The notes below the pieces were generated by a model. It saw only the letters and a program-made list of their open reading frames with translations, ran no database searches and was not told the origin of the DNA. The position numbers and the translations under genes were made by a program. Source: Selaginella moellendorffii (lineage: Eukaryota; Streptophyta; Lycopodiopsida; Selaginellales; Selaginellaceae). Taken from it: a DNA stretch of 64,000 nt. Position 1 is the first letter of the stretch; each line of letters starts with the position of its first letter. Below are positions 10,985 to 21,756 of the stretch, piece by piece. The stretch is from the NCBI RefSeq assembly GCF_000143415.4, contig NW_003314333.1, positions 882,108 through 946,107 on the forward strand. The letters are read 5' to 3'.

Positions 10985-11611
10985 GTGAACGGGTGTTTGG
11001 GGATCTCAAAGAGTTCTCCGGTTTTGGCATATCCTCACTACACTCGACCTTTTATTTTGCGCATGGATGCTTCTGACATTGGTCTTGGAGGTGTGTTAAT
11101 GCAAGAGAGCTCAAGTGTGCCTGGTCAGCGCCATCCCATTGCATATATAAGCCATACATTACAACCAGCAGAGATGAACTACTCCACGACAGAGAAGGAG
11201 TGTTTAGCAGCAGTCTGGGGTTTCGAGAAACTTCATGCATATCTACATGGCTCTCGTACGTTACTTGAAGGTGACCATGCTACTGTTACTTCGTTATTAA
11301 AGCGGAAGAACCTGGTTGGTCGTACTGCTCAGTGGGCTTTGAAGCTTCAGATATATGATTTTGATGTTGTTCACAGCCCAAGAAGTTCTATGGCTGATGC
11401 TAATGCCCTTTCTCGAGCTCCTCTTCCTTCTTCACTCTCTTCTCGTGTTTCTAACGAGCCTGTCGTTCTAGCATCTGTGGATTTTCTAGACGAGGATTCT
11501 ATGCTGTCGGCAGTTGCTGTACTTGACATTCAATGTCCACAAGGTGCAGAGCAAGATTTACCTTCGCTTGATGAGGTTCGCGAGGCTCAAAAGATTGAGC
11601 CATGGATTTGA
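10985..11611 (+). pseudogene. Ty3/gypsy RNase H domain
   Basis: This stretch reads 'FILRMDASDIGLGGVLMQ', 'HPIAYISHTLQPAEMNYST' and 'TEKECLAAVWGFEKLHAYLHG', the RNase H core that follows RT in Ty3/gypsy. Asp of MDAS and Glu of TEKE are preserved. It is followed by 'AQWALKLQIYDFDVVHSP' and 'ADANALSRAP', the classic end of the domain. It is separated from RT by a stop and ends in TGA. Confidence 0.85.
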
Positions 11612-11619
11612 AGGCTTCG

Positions 11620-12771
11620 AGATGGGTTTAAGAATCCTGCATCACTTGCTGATGACTTGCCTTTTCGGCATTTATATTCTCAACATCGTCTTGAAGATGG
11701 CCTTCTTTATTTTGTGGGGATAGATCCTGATGATCATTTACGGCTGGTGGTGCCTTCTATCTTTATTCCGCGGTTTCTCCATGCCTACCATGATTCTCCT
11801 GTTCTAGGTGGGCATATGGGACATCGTCATGTAATCGAGAAGCTACGTAGGTCTTTCTATTGGCCGGAGATGCGACGTGATATTATCTGATATGTGCGTA
11901 GCTGCATTTGGTGCCAAGCTCGTAATACTCCCCCTCGGGCTGCAGAAGGACGGTTGGAGTCAATTGCAATTTCCTGTCTGTTTGAGTTGGTGGCGTTTGA
12001 TATTATGGGACCTTTTCCACGGTCGACTGCTGGCAATGAGTATGTTATTATTGCTTCTGACTACTTGACTCGTTGGGTGGAAGTTGGTGCTTTTGCTAGC
12101 GCCTCTGCAACTGCTGTTAGATACTTCCTCCTCAATCGAGTGGTGTTCCAGCATTCTTGTCCAGAGCGGATTCTTTTGGATAATGGTCCCACATTTATGG
12201 CTGAGGCATTTCATGTTTTGACGTCTCGGTTGGGGATTCGCCACACTTTCACAAGTGCTTATCATCCACAATCAGACGATCTGGTGGAATGGCTCGTTCG
12301 GACAAGGGGATGATTGCGAAGTATGTGAACTTTCAGCATTCAGATTGGGATGGTTATTTGCCGTCTTTTCGGTATGCATATGTCACTGGGGTGCAGAGTT
12401 CTGTTGGTGCTTCACCACATAAACTCCTATATGGTCATGATCCAATATTACCAATGGAGCTAGGTTTACCTTCGCGATTGCCACAAGCTGCGGATGCTAG
12501 GTTATGGGATCAATATTTGACAAGCATTCTTCCATTTGTCCAAGCGGAGTCTGCCGAACACTTAGGCCGCGTACAAGTGGGACAACAACGGCATTACAAC
12601 TCCCATCATCGTCCATCTGCAGAGTACAAAGTGGATGATTTGGTGTTAGTCCGTTTTCCCCATCTTACGGTACATGGTTTATCTAAGGGGTTCCTTGCAC
12701 AGTGGAAAGGACCGTATCGAGTGTTGCGGCAAGTTGGACCACAAGTTTATGAGGTTCGGCATGACATCTAG
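11620..12771 (+). pseudogene. Ty3/gypsy integrase
   Basis: The HHCC zinc-binding part spans about 11770-11930 ('GGHMGHRHVIEKLRRSFYWP' and 'CIWCQARN') and contains an in-frame TGA at about 11888. The DDE core follows: 'LVAFDIMGPFP', 'LLDNGPTFM', and 'YHPQSDDLVEWL', where relatives have YHPQTDG..ER. A frameshift at about 12290 moves the rest (12289-12771, 'GASPHKLLYGHDPILPMELG', 'WKGPYRVLRQVGPQVYEVR') to another frame. No chromodomain is visible before the 3' LTR. Confidence 0.85.
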
Positions 12772-12948
12772 CAGGCCGATCCTCTAGAGATTGTGCATGT
12801 GCAGCGGTTGAAACACTTCATACAAAGGGATCAGGAGTGGTTAATACCATCTACAAATCCGCCGATGCCTCCTCCTAATGTTCCTCCAGATCTCGGCCCA
12901 TTTACAAGAGAAACGATGGTCTTCCATTATTCCGAGAGGAGGGGATGA

Positions 12949-13123
12949 TGTGAGGGCCAAGTGTATGGCTACGATGCCGTATACTAATATTAGCGTAGTG
13001 GGATTTTGGTAGCCGTCGGATTGGTTTCAATTTGGACCACTCACTCCTGTATATAAGCTAGAGTTTTTGGGCTAATTGATATGCACATTTCTGTGTTCCC
13101 TTTCTATATTCCATGCACTCACA
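12949..13123 (+). repeat. 3' LTR
   Basis: 175 bp, about 91% identical by eye to the 5' LTR, preceded by a purine-rich tract. It is followed by AAAC, matching the four bases before the 5' LTR. Confidence 0.9.
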
Positions 13124-13775
13124 AAACAAATTAAACTATAATAATCATTATTTATTTTTAATTTTTATCCTTAAAAAATATGAATGGTGGTATGAAAAAG
13201 ATAAAAATAATTAAAGACAAAATATATTATAGTTATTTAATATTAATAAATAGTTTTCAATATTTTATTTAATTTTTGGACTGAAACAAGATGTGGTAAA
13301 TTTTTTATTTTATATATATATTAAATTAAAAACCCTAAACCGGTTATAAGAGGCATTTAAAAGCTATAAGATTTACAAAAACTGATAAAAAGTTATATAC
13401 AATTTCCCTTTATTTTACAGGAGAATATTCTTCCAGGGGTAAGAAACCGATGACGGTTTTTCTTTAACGTGACCGTCATTTTCCGTTGGACATCCGATGG
13501 CGACGATATCTCCACGTGACGTATTATTTCCCACTTAACCGCTGTTTCATTGCTCCTCTCTCTCCCAAGGCTGTGAAGCAGAAAGAATGGCGATGGCGAT
13601 GGCGAGCAAAGGCGCCGTTGGCGGAGATTATGGAAGGCGCGTCGCCCAGTCTCTATCGTCACAGGTGGGATGTTCTAAGATCGTCGCGATTTCCACCCTG
13701 TCGAGGGCAGGATAGTAGAGGCCGCATGAAGGAATTCCAGAATATCCAGGATTTCGAGGAATCCATCTCCCAGCG
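13124..13775. other. Spacer: AT-rich island then F-box gene promoter/5' UTR
   Basis: The first 260 bp are AT-rich, like the DNA left of the retrotransposon. From about 13440 the composition rises to genic. The stretch holds short plus-strand reading frames but no supported gene, and is probably promoter and 5' UTR of the F-box/kelch gene. Confidence 0.6.
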
Positions 13776-15794
13776 ATGGCGGGGCATGAATCGCGGCGCG
13801 GGGGCAGCATCGGCTTGCGTCGGAGCTCGTCAGCGCATCATCATCGTGCGGGCGATGCTGCTGGCCCGCATAAGCTGCTTAGAACGGTCAGCCAGAGGTT
13901 GAGAGGTCTCATCAGCGGCGAGATCGTTGCCAGTGTCAATCACGGTAGCGGCAGGCTGTTTTTCGGGCGAGACTTCGATGATGATCGCCCCGGGGCTGCC
14001 AGGATCATCCACCAAGAACAGGCAATAATTGATCATCACACGGGCAAGTCGAGGCCAGGTTTCTTCCTCAACTTCTCGCTGGGACAGAGATTTCCAGGAA
14101 GAACGCTCCAAGAACAGGAAGAGGAAGAGGCCGAGCTCCCAGAGGAACCAACACCCAGATGCTTTAGCAGGATGAGGAGCAGCCGCCGCGAGAAGCTACT
14201 CGCTTCTTCATTAGATCCAAGCGGCAGCGCTAGAAATCTGTGCCGGGGATGCTTTGGGTCAACGATCCCTCCGGAAGAGCTGCCGGATTCATCGATGTTT
14301 GGACAGGATGATGGCCAGCAGCAGCAGCATTCCATCGTGCTCCCGGACGACGTTCTCGAGATGTGCTTGGCGAGGCTTCCATTCGATTCCCTGGTCCGAG
14401 CTCGCGCGGTGTGCAAGAAGTGGAGTTCCTTGACGCGCTCCTCGCATTTCTTGCAGCTCCGGGACAGGATGGGCTCCCCCCGGCCATGGCTCTTCGTGCT
14501 TGGGCTGTCGAGAGATGGAGTGAGCCTGGGCCAGATTCAAGCCTTGGATCCCACTCTCGATCGGTGGCGCTCCATCCGAGCCGACGCACTGGCGGGGCGT
14601 TTGCTCTACTCGGTGGCGTCCAGTGGATCCAAGGTCTTCATGGTCGGGGGCTGCTCGGCGCGGGCCAGCAGCGACAGGGAGAAAGGAGGTTTCCTCAAGA
14701 CTCACAGGAGCGTTCTCGTGCTGGATGCTTTCACCGGGCAGTGGAGCAAGGCCGGGATTGGAATGAAGAGCGCGAGGACCACTCCCGTGGTGGGAGTTTT
14801 CGAGATGACGCAGGCAATCAAGCTCAACCTCTTCGCAGCTCCAGAGAAGAAGACCACTAGCACCACCACCGCCACCACCACCAATCACAGGAGGATTGCC
14901 AAGAAGCGATCGGCAGAGATTGGTGTCTTCCGGGGATCATCGTCCACAGGACCAGGTGGTGGCTCGTCATTCATGGATCAGATCTCTGCGCGACGCTGGC
15001 AGCGAAGTTATAGCTTCCGGGAGCTGACGACGAGCTTGGGATCATCGTCGTCAGCCTCGAAACCATCTGGCAGTAGCGGCAGCGGCAGCGGCAGTGGCAG
15101 CAACAGCGCTTTTGGATTGATCGTCATTGGCGGGCAGGACGAGCGGAACCAGACGCTTTCCAGCGGCGAGGTGTACGACCCATCGTCCAGCTCGTGGAGG
15201 GAGATCGCGGCGTGGCCGTGTACGGAGCTTGGATCACTGTGCACGGGGGTGGTGTCCAAAGGCGTGCTTTACTGCTACTCGGACAGTGACAAGCTCGCGG
15301 CGCTGGATCTTGAGCGAAACTCCTGGCACGAGATCGCCATCTCGGCCTCGGGCATTCCCTCGCGGATCCAGGACTATCTCCCCAAGCTGGTGGTGTGCAA
15401 GGGCCGGATCCTTCTCGTGGGCGTCGTCTGGGCATCGAGATCACAGCACCAGATCAATGGGTTCGAGCAGCAGCAGCAGCAGCAGCCCAAGGTCGCGAGG
15501 AAGATCTGGCGATTGGAGCAGGATCGATCATCCTCCTGGCGGTGGAGCGAGGTGTCGCAGCACCCGGACGCGCCGCTCGACTGGAACGCGGTGTTCATCG
15601 GCCATGGCGACAGGATCTTCGGTGTGGAGATGTTTAAGATCTTCGGGCAGGTGCTGGATTTCGTGACAGTGTGCCAGTTCGCGGGCTCGCGGCGCAAGCG
15701 CGCGAGCTGGGATCGCGCGTCCAAGCAGAGAATGGGGCAGGACGTGGATTCCTCCTCGTGCCTCACCAAAGCAGCAGTCATCGTCCAGCTATAA
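13776..15794 (+). CDS. F-box/kelch-repeat protein, intronless
   Basis: A single 672-codon frame. Residues about 185-240 form an F-box: 'LPDDVLEMCLARLPFDSLVR' then 'ARAVCKKWSSLTRSSHFLQL'. This would bind SKP1 of an SCF ubiquitin ligase. Kelch-like repeats follow: 'KVFMVGGCSARA' with 'VLVLDAFTGQWSKAG', then 'FGLIVIGGQDERN' with 'GEVYDPSSSSWREI', and 'LAALDLERNSWHEI', a partial propeller that would hold substrate. The first 170 residues are Arg/Ser-rich and disordered. A Ser/Gly-rich linker (about 430-450) and a poly-Gln stretch (about 565-570) expand loops inside the propeller. Start taken at the first ATG of the frame; later starts cannot be excluded. The long antisense frames over it are GC-rich shadows. 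Confidence 0.85.
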   Translation: MAGHESRRGGSIGLRRSSSAHHHRAGDAAGPHKLLRTVSQRLRGLISGEIVASVNHGSGRLFFGRDFDDDRPGAARIIHQEQAIIDHHTGKSRPGFFLNFSLGQRFPGRTLQEQEEEEAELPEEPTPRCFSRMRSSRREKLLASSLDPSGSARNLCRGCFGSTIPPEELPDSSMFGQDDGQQQQHSIVLPDDVLEMCLARLPFDSLVRARAVCKKWSSLTRSSHFLQLRDRMGSPRPWLFVLGLSRDGVSLGQIQALDPTLDRWRSIRADALAGRLLYSVASSGSKVFMVGGCSARASSDREKGGFLKTHRSVLVLDAFTGQWSKAGIGMKSARTTPVVGVFEMTQAIKLNLFAAPEKKTTSTTTATTTNHRRIAKKRSAEIGVFRGSSSTGPGGGSSFMDQISARRWQRSYSFRELTTSLGSSSSASKPSGSSGSGSGSGSNSAFGLIVIGGQDERNQTLSSGEVYDPSSSSWREIAAWPCTELGSLCTGVVSKGVLYCYSDSDKLAALDLERNSWHEIAISASGIPSRIQDYLPKLVVCKGRILLVGVVWASRSQHQINGFEQQQQQQPKVARKIWRLEQDRSSSWRWSEVSQHPDAPLDWNAVFIGHGDRIFGVEMFKIFGQVLDFVTVCQFAGSRRKRASWDRASKQRMGQDVDSSSCLTKAAVIVQL

Positions 15795-15855
15795 ACCCTA
15801 AAAATGCAGAGCTCAAGAACCCTAAAACGCCATAAACCCTAAAAACTTTCTGTAT

Positions 15856-17212
15856 TTACAATATTGTGCAGCGCGAGTTCTTCATCTTTTCCTCGAATTC
15901 CTTCTCCCTGCGCTTGAATTCCTTCTCGAATCGCTTGCGCTCCTCCTCGAGCTTGATGCGCTCCTGCTCGAATCGCGCGCGCTCCGACTCGGCGTGCCTG
16001 CGCTGCTCCTCGGCACGCTTGCACTGCTCCTCCATTTTGGCCTCGGCCGCTATCGCGCTGCGCTTGGATTCCTCCGCGAGCTCCCGCAATTTGGCCAGCT
16101 CCTCCTCTTGCTCGGCCTTGTCCTTCTCATAGCTCTCCCGCAGTTCATTGATCTGCCAGTGAAGCGAGAGTTCTCTTAGCGCGCGGTGAGAACGTTTGAA
16201 AATATAAAACCTTTTGGGGGAAATTTTGCTCCAGCTGAGAGAGTCGATTCTCCATGCTCTCTTTCTTCTCTCGTGCTTCTTCTTGAGCCTGGAATCAATC
16301 CATTGAAATTTGGGAGGATGCGAGATACGCGAACTCTTACCTTGGCCAGCTCGAAGATCTCGGTGGTGTAAGGTATGCGGCTGTTGGCAGTGATCATCGT
16401 GTCAACAATCTCGAGAAGATCTCTCCGCTGCGCCTCCAGCTTTCTCTTGTCCTTGGATTTGTTGTCAAACAAAATCTTTCGATCGCCACACCGGTGGAGA
16501 AGATCCTGGAAACAAAAGAAGAACACTTTGAAGAACATAGCTGCGAAGGTGAGTACCTTGAGAGCTCCAGGAGTGCCATTCTGCGATAAGAACTCCTCCA
16601 GTGACGTTCCATCGCCATCGTCTTCGAGCGCGTCACCATTCGTAAAGACGACGACGACGTAGTTCAAGACCCCGGATCCAAACATCTTCTCAAACGCATC
16701 CACGGCAGCGAATTCCTCCTCCGTGAACTTCGATTTGGCCGAGAGCACGAGGAGGATTCCGTGAAGCCCATCGCCAGCCAAATCCATACACTTGCCAATC
16801 TCTCTCGCGATCGACTTGGAATCGAGGGCGGTGTCAAACATCCCTGGAAAGGAGAATCTCTAGCAAAAAAAACTGCAAGCAAATCGCAGGTACCTGGAGT
16901 GTCGATGACGCGAATGCGTCGTCCATCGGGCCGTGTGATCTGCCCAAGCTCGCACACGCGCGTCACGGAGCCAAGGGACATCCTGGAGTTGAATCTCTTG
17001 CCGCCGAGGATGGAATTCCCTGTGGCGCTCTTGCCACTGCCGGTTTTGCCCACTAGCACAAGCGTGGTGCTGCTAGAATCGCGAGGAGAGATTACCTCGG
17101 TGCCGCTCTTGGCAGCCTTGTAATCGGAGAAAGCCATGCGATCGCTGCGAATCGGGGCGTCGTAGTCGCTGCCGCCGTTGCTGGGAACGTCTTCCCAGTC
17201 GCTAAGATCCAT
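15856..17212 (-). CDS. AIG1/GIMAP-type GTPase with C-terminal coiled coil
   Basis: Exon 1 (17212-16894) carries a 45-residue acidic N-terminus and then G1 '[20 protein letters not shown]' and 'IRVIDTPG'. A 50-bp intron (16893-16844) is followed by 'MFDTA', completing the DTPGMFDT G3 motif of the AIG1 family. Downstream come '[16 protein letters not shown]' and '[15 protein letters not shown]', where FTNGD fits the family's G4 (TKKD/TRGD-like) position. Later exons encode a Glu/Arg/Lys-rich coiled coil of about 100 residues ('[20 protein letters not shown]') ending CTIL. That end is CAAX-like and could be prenylated. Plant AIG1 proteins respond to pathogens and associate with membranes. About four short introns. 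Divergent from the broken F-box gene at 17615. Confidence 0.85.
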
Positions 17213-17614
17213 CGTCCTTCCCTGACCTAAAAGGAAAGATCCTTACAAACAAGCTAAATTTGCAAATGGTTATGAAAATCGAAAGGGAATTCTCTACGAT
17301 AGAGTTGTCATTTTCGGAAGCTCTTGCTCGACTCACAAATCTAATAATCTCTTTGTGCATGTGTCAGGGAATTGGAAGTTATTGAGATCCAGGCATAACA
17401 CATCAACAAGAAGAAAAAAAGATGAAAGCGGATTAGCAGCTGACATGTGAAGATCTCTGTCTTTACATTTTGAAGAAATTGGAAGTATTGCATAGAACGA
17501 AGTCAACAAGAACTTAAGAGCTCCACTTAAAGGCCTGGAAAACCATTTGTCTGGATGGTAGACTCTCTCTTTTTCTTCGAACAAAGCACCACCATTACTT
17601 TCTTCGATCTCAGG

Positions 17615-18485
17615 ATGGGAAACGGTTGGTCGGATCTGCCACTTGACATTTTCCACAAGATCTTCGAGCTGAGCCTTCAAGCGGAACTTGCTGGCATTGT
17701 CTAGTTTGTAAGTCGTGGAGGAGCAACACTTCGAGGCGCTGCTTTCAACGACTTAACATCTTCTGGCCGCTTCCTGGGCTAGAAGCGAAGCTCTGCAGCA
17801 AGCACAAGCGACAGCTCTTGCACTGCGACTGCATCCATCTCCGCACTGATATCTCGTCTCCAAGAGGTCCACACTCTCAAGCTCCACAGCGTCCACAAGG
17901 CCTTGCAAGCTTCCAAGCTGACAGACTCCGCCTGGATTAACATGACAAGCTCGGCGCGAGAGTTGGACCTCGTCCCGTGAACTTCCGAGTCTTGGAGCAC
18001 ATCAACCTCGAATCACTCAAGATCAAGTGCTTGCCAGTCATGGCACCGGACAGTGATGAGATTACTCCCGAGGCTCGGGGTGTTGTCTTGAGCAAGCTCC
18101 ACACGCTGGCAATGGAAAGCTCAAGACCATCAAGCTTGTCATGCAAGGCCGCCACAGCTGGAAGCTTGCGATACTTTGCTCTTTATGTCGGAGCAAGGTC
18201 GTGGTGGTGGCCCGGGGATAGCAAAACTCGAGCACACGAAAGGTGGTGGTAGACTCGCTCAAGCGGGTGGTGCTGTGGCCGGACTTTGGTGAGACTTTCT
18301 CGGAGTCCGGGAAGTTGTACAGCCTCTTCTCGACAATGTCGCTGTGGAGGAGCGTGTTGTCCAAGCTAGTCGAACGTTTTTTCTTTTCACCCAGACCCAA
18401 AACTTGGCGAATTATATCTCGATCGCGTTTCACATTCAAGAGCCTTGGTCGTGATAGATCATATAACGTTGTCCGATCGTTTTAA
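17615..18485 (+). pseudogene. Broken F-box/LRR-like gene
   Basis: ATG at 17615 begins 'MGNGWSDLPLDIFHKIFELS', a typical plant F-box start, but the frame meets TAG after 30 codons. The second half of the F-box, 'VCKSWRS', lies in another frame immediately after. Beyond it, shifted frames give leucine-rich segments ('LQEVHTLKLHSVHKALQASK', 'NMTSSARELDLVP', then 'VLEHINLESLKIKCLP' at 17977-18252). This pattern of successive frame changes indicates a decayed F-box/LRR family member rather than introns, since no consensus splice pairs restore it. Confidence 0.55.
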
Positions 18486-18594
18486 CCTGTCCTAGGGCGC
18501 GAGAAGAAAACGACCTTCAAGCGTGGGAACAGCGCAAAGAGAAGCGCGAGGAGAGTTCGATGATGGGTGAGCTTTTTTTCTCTCCTCCTCCTCC

Positions 18595-19719
18595 ATGGCC
18601 GCGATTTTTTCCGCTTGTGAGGCAGTACCGGAGAATGTGGTTGCTCGATCGAGAGCCAGAGTCAAGATCGATGAGCGCGCGGCTCGAGCTGTCGAGCAGA
18701 AGCTGTTGCGATTCTCTTTGTTGACAGGGGACGAGGAAGATCAAGAGCTCACGCCGAGCGAGCTCATCATCGGTGATTGTCCCAACGCGGAAGCTTTCTC
18801 CCGGTGAGAAACTAGAAATAGGCAGTTGCTCCTATAACGCAAATCTGCTTTTTCCGCTTTTCTTTCCAGGTGGGAATCAGGGCATAAGCGGTTTATCTGC
18901 GACTTCCTCGGCGGCAAAATCATCGCAAGGGAGCTCCCGAACAAACCCCATGGCCACGCTCAGCTGAAGGTGGGAGCTGCTTTTGATGCACAAGCAGCTG
19001 GATTGCTGTCCGTGGCTACGGCTGTCGGCTACAGGCCAGATGTCGGGGGAAGTCTCTACGTGCCTGATGTGGTTGTCAATGTTATTGGTGAGAGTAGTAT
19101 CCTTCCACCGGGGGTGGCGGCAGTGCACGAGTATGGAGCCATCGTCATAGAGATCGCTACATCACAAAGGCCCAAGAATCTCCACGAGCGCGCAGCTATC
19201 TTCTTGGGACCCAATTACCCTCGATGTGCTATTTACGTGGGTCTCAAGCGTTTCAATATGAGAGCCAATGGCACCATGGCCATGCTCGCTACAGTTTATG
19301 AACGACCGCCACCACCAGTAGCTGGAGCCGGAGGAGCAGCCGGAGGGGCGGCTGGAGGAGGTGGAGCACCGGGGCCGGCCGGGCCTGCTCCAGCCGTGCC
19401 TGTTCCAGGTGCGCCTGGCGGAGCAGGGCCGATGCCCATACGCTTAGTCTCCTTTGGCACAGGACCCTTGGGACCAAATGCGACTTGGAAAAATGACCCG
19501 AATCTCACAGGCATTGGAAGGAATGGAGTTCCGTTGACCGGACCTGGAATTGCACAGTACGTCCTACGCTTTCCAGCACTTCAGGTGTTTTCGACTTTCG
19601 TCCCTCCTGGGGGAGGAGGAGCAATAGGAGCTCCCCCTCCTGGAGCTCCTGTTGATTATACGTTAGATCTCTTTTACGTTAAGGAGGCTTTTCTCAAGCC
19701 GAATGCACCAACGTATTAG
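18595..19719 (+). CDS. Uma2-like (PD-(D/E)XK-like) protein with Gly/Pro linker
   Basis: Two exons joined across a 65-bp intron (about 18805-18869; donor cccg|gtgaga, acceptor ttccag). The join gives 'AEAFSRWESGHKRFICDFLG'. The central part resembles bacterial Uma2/DUF820 putative endonucleases. It has 'NKPHGHAQLKVG' with a conserved-type His, then 'GYRPDVGGSLYVPDVVVNV' with the PD motif, then 'GAIVIEIATSQRPKNLHERA' in the place of the Uma2 'vvEvlSpsT...d..K' strand, and 'RCAIYVGLKRFN'. The usual Lys is replaced by Glu-Arg, so catalysis is uncertain. A Gly/Ala/Pro-rich linker (about residues 185-230 of exon 2's product) leads to a C-terminal domain of about 90 residues I do not recognise. The domain assignment is my inference from motif order. 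Confidence 0.7.
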
Positions 19720-21423
19720 AAATTGAGTGTAGTAGTATTGGAGAACTTTATAATCTTAGACTATAGTCTACTGCATTGATTTCTCTTTGTATCTTTGGCG
19801 TGGATGAAAAATTGTGAGCGTGTATGTCGATATGTCGAAGTGAAAGTTGGTGTTTTGCTTGTTCGTGTTCCTGTATGCATTTGTCTGTCAATGGTGGTGA
19901 GAAAACCAAGACAATGGTGTGGTGAAAAAAAAAAAAAACAAAGTAGAATAGAAAATGAGAAGAAACAAAAAGATCATGAGGAACTTTGCAATATCAATAA
20001 GAAGCATTAAAGTTGTTTAGCAAAATAGGTGTCAATCTAAAATATAGCAGCAAGCTTGTTATAAAGATGGCATTTGAGCAGCCTAGTGGTTGTCTGTAAT
20101 ATTTTGCGTTACAGCATACGTTGATCAATATCTTTATAATTTTCACACACATAGCTCCAAATTTAGAAAAACAAATTTGTAAATGGGACATAAAAAAACA
20201 CAAATTGTACCCTAATCAATAATCACCATATTAAAAGTGTAGATTAACATTAAAATAGCATAATAAATATAACTATTTTTCTTAAGAAAAGCTATATAAC
20301 AGTAGTGGATATATCTAGAATATGCTTGGATATTCTACCATCCAATGGTTATTATTTATTTAGATTAATTTTGTAGTTATAATTTATAAACATATATTTA
20401 GTTTAGTATATTTTAGTTTATTTACCATTTAATGGTTCATATGCAATAAATATCTTGTGTTTATAAATTATGAACATGTTTATAATTATAAAATTCCAAT
20501 TGATCAATTGAATTAATAAATATTACTAGATATGAATAGCACTATTCCATATGTAATGTGCTTATATTCTACTTAACTTTCTTCAAACTAATTTAATAAA
20601 ACACTCAAGTAGTAATTATTCATAAAAGTTCTGACAAAAAATCATATTTTTAATAATAATTTCTTCATCATACAACAAATTATAATTAAAAATAAAAATG
20701 TAATTTTCTGTCAGAAATAATTTGAGTATTTTTGTTAGATTACTTTTTATTTAAAGTACTTCACTTATATATTTAAATAAACAGATAATAGTAATACTAT
20801 AATAGTTTTTAAAAATATTTTAACATAATTTTGTTTTTAGGGTTTTTACCATAAGCCGAGGTAGATCCTATTCACCGTAACAGTGGTGAAGGAGTTGTGA
20901 TTGTACACAAAGAAAGTTGAGTCTTTGCTATATGTACAACCCTTTTAAATTGAACCAATTTAAGTGTGTTTTCCTTTTATGAAACAGATTGAACACGATT
21001 GTTTCATGGATCTTGTGGCATTTCTTGGTCTATCATAGGTTGAAGTAGATAGCCTGGGCGGAACATGCACACACAAACCCTATCCTTAGGATCTTATATC
21101 CACTCGGAACAAGTCAACAATACTTACGCAATCTAGATGGTGGCGTTTTTCTATCATGAAAGACTATGGCCATCGCGAAGAGCTGATGCCTTTGCATGGC
21201 AAACAAAAAGAGGTGTATATCAAGGAAATCAGTGAAATCATTTTGTGAAATCACAAGTTGATACATTTTAACAAAAAAGTCTAGATGCATAATGTGATGC
21301 ATCACAATGTATCAACTAGAATATCCCTAGAATATACCCACTATACAGCATTAGACTTCGCAAAAACTGTTAATCCCCTATACTAAGACTAATATACTAT
21401 TGCTTCTTGGGTTTAGATTTGGG
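19720..21423. other. AT-rich spacer, no gene seen
   Basis: Up to about 20830 the sequence is AT-rich with no coding signal. 20830-21420 is of mixed composition with no recognisable ORF or repeat; the minus-strand 63-codon frame at 21114-21305 has no family resemblance. Confidence 0.65.
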
Positions 21424-21619
21424 GGGTTGGGTTGTGCCAGGCTAAGGCGGTAGTGTAAGGCCGAAGCGACACGTGGAGGACCGGGTAGCAAGCTACCGGT
21501 GGCCCCCCTCCCACAAAAAATTAGGTTAATAGCGTTGGGGCACGTGGCCCCATATCAGCTATTAAACTGATAAGAACAGATACTACACTTGATCTTAGCC
21601 AAAAGGCCGAGAAAGGTAT
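21424..21619 (-). ncRNA. U2: U2 spliceosomal snRNA
   Basis: Reading the minus strand from 21619 gives ATACCTTTCTCGGCCTTTTG, followed by GCTAAGATCAAGTGTAGTAT. This is the invariant 5' region of U2, including the branch-point pairing sequence GTAGTA. Stem-loop IIa ('TCAGTTTAATAGCTGAT'), the pyrimidine/Sm-like 'CCTAATTTTTTGTGGGAGG' and a 3' stem ending near 'CCTGGCACAACCC' follow. Length is about 192-196 nt; the 3' end is estimated from family length. U2 base-pairs with the intron branch site in the spliceosome. The full 5' domain and a plant snRNA promoter argue for a functional gene. Confidence 0.93.
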
Positions 21620-21643
21620 AAGGTTCCCTTGCCCCAGCCCTCT

Positions 21644-21692
21644 CTTATATACTCAAGCCCGGGCACGATTCTACGCCTTCGCATGTGGGATA
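21644..21692 (-). promoter_or_regulatory. Plant snRNA promoter: USE and TATA box of U2
   Basis: On the minus strand the upstream sequence element reads ATCCCACATGCG (21692-21681), close to the plant consensus RTCCCACATCG. A TATA box (TATATAAG, about 21652-21645) lies about 28 bp downstream of it and about 25 bp before the RNA start. The wider USE-TATA spacing fits RNA polymerase II-type plant snRNA genes. The whole promoter sits within 115 bp downstream of the RhoGDI stop codon. Confidence 0.85.
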
Positions 21693-21756
21693 GGGTGCAC
21701 GCCTACGTGTCTCACCCTAAGTAGGGCACAGACATTTAGAAACCCTAAGCTTTATT

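Larger units (their letters stand above)
6993..13123 (+). mobile_element. Ty3/gypsy LTR retrotransposon, old and inactive, with a nested insert
   Basis: Two directly repeated 175-bp LTRs (6993-7167 and 12949-13123), each starting TGTGAGGG and ending CA, bound gag-protease-RT-RNase H-integrase in Ty3/gypsy order. A purine-rich tract (about 12933-12946) precedes the 3' LTR. A 4-bp AAAC is found just outside both LTRs (6989-6992 and 13124-13127) and is a likely target-site duplication. The LTRs differ at about 15 of 175 positions, nearly all transitions, consistent with long residence under cytosine methylation. Stops and frameshifts interrupt the coding region, and protease is split by about 0.9-1 kb of unrelated DNA. 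No classical tRNA-Met primer-binding site is seen; the sequence after the 5' LTR reads ttggtggaggtg. Confidence 0.93.

Noticed and set aside
13486-13902. 138-codon ORF upstream of the F-box gene
   Set aside because: It runs into the F-box gene in a different frame and has no family resemblance; treated as leader.
14289-14888. 199-codon minus-strand ORF over the F-box/kelch gene
   Set aside because: GC-rich antisense shadow; the plus frame has clear F-box and kelch motifs.
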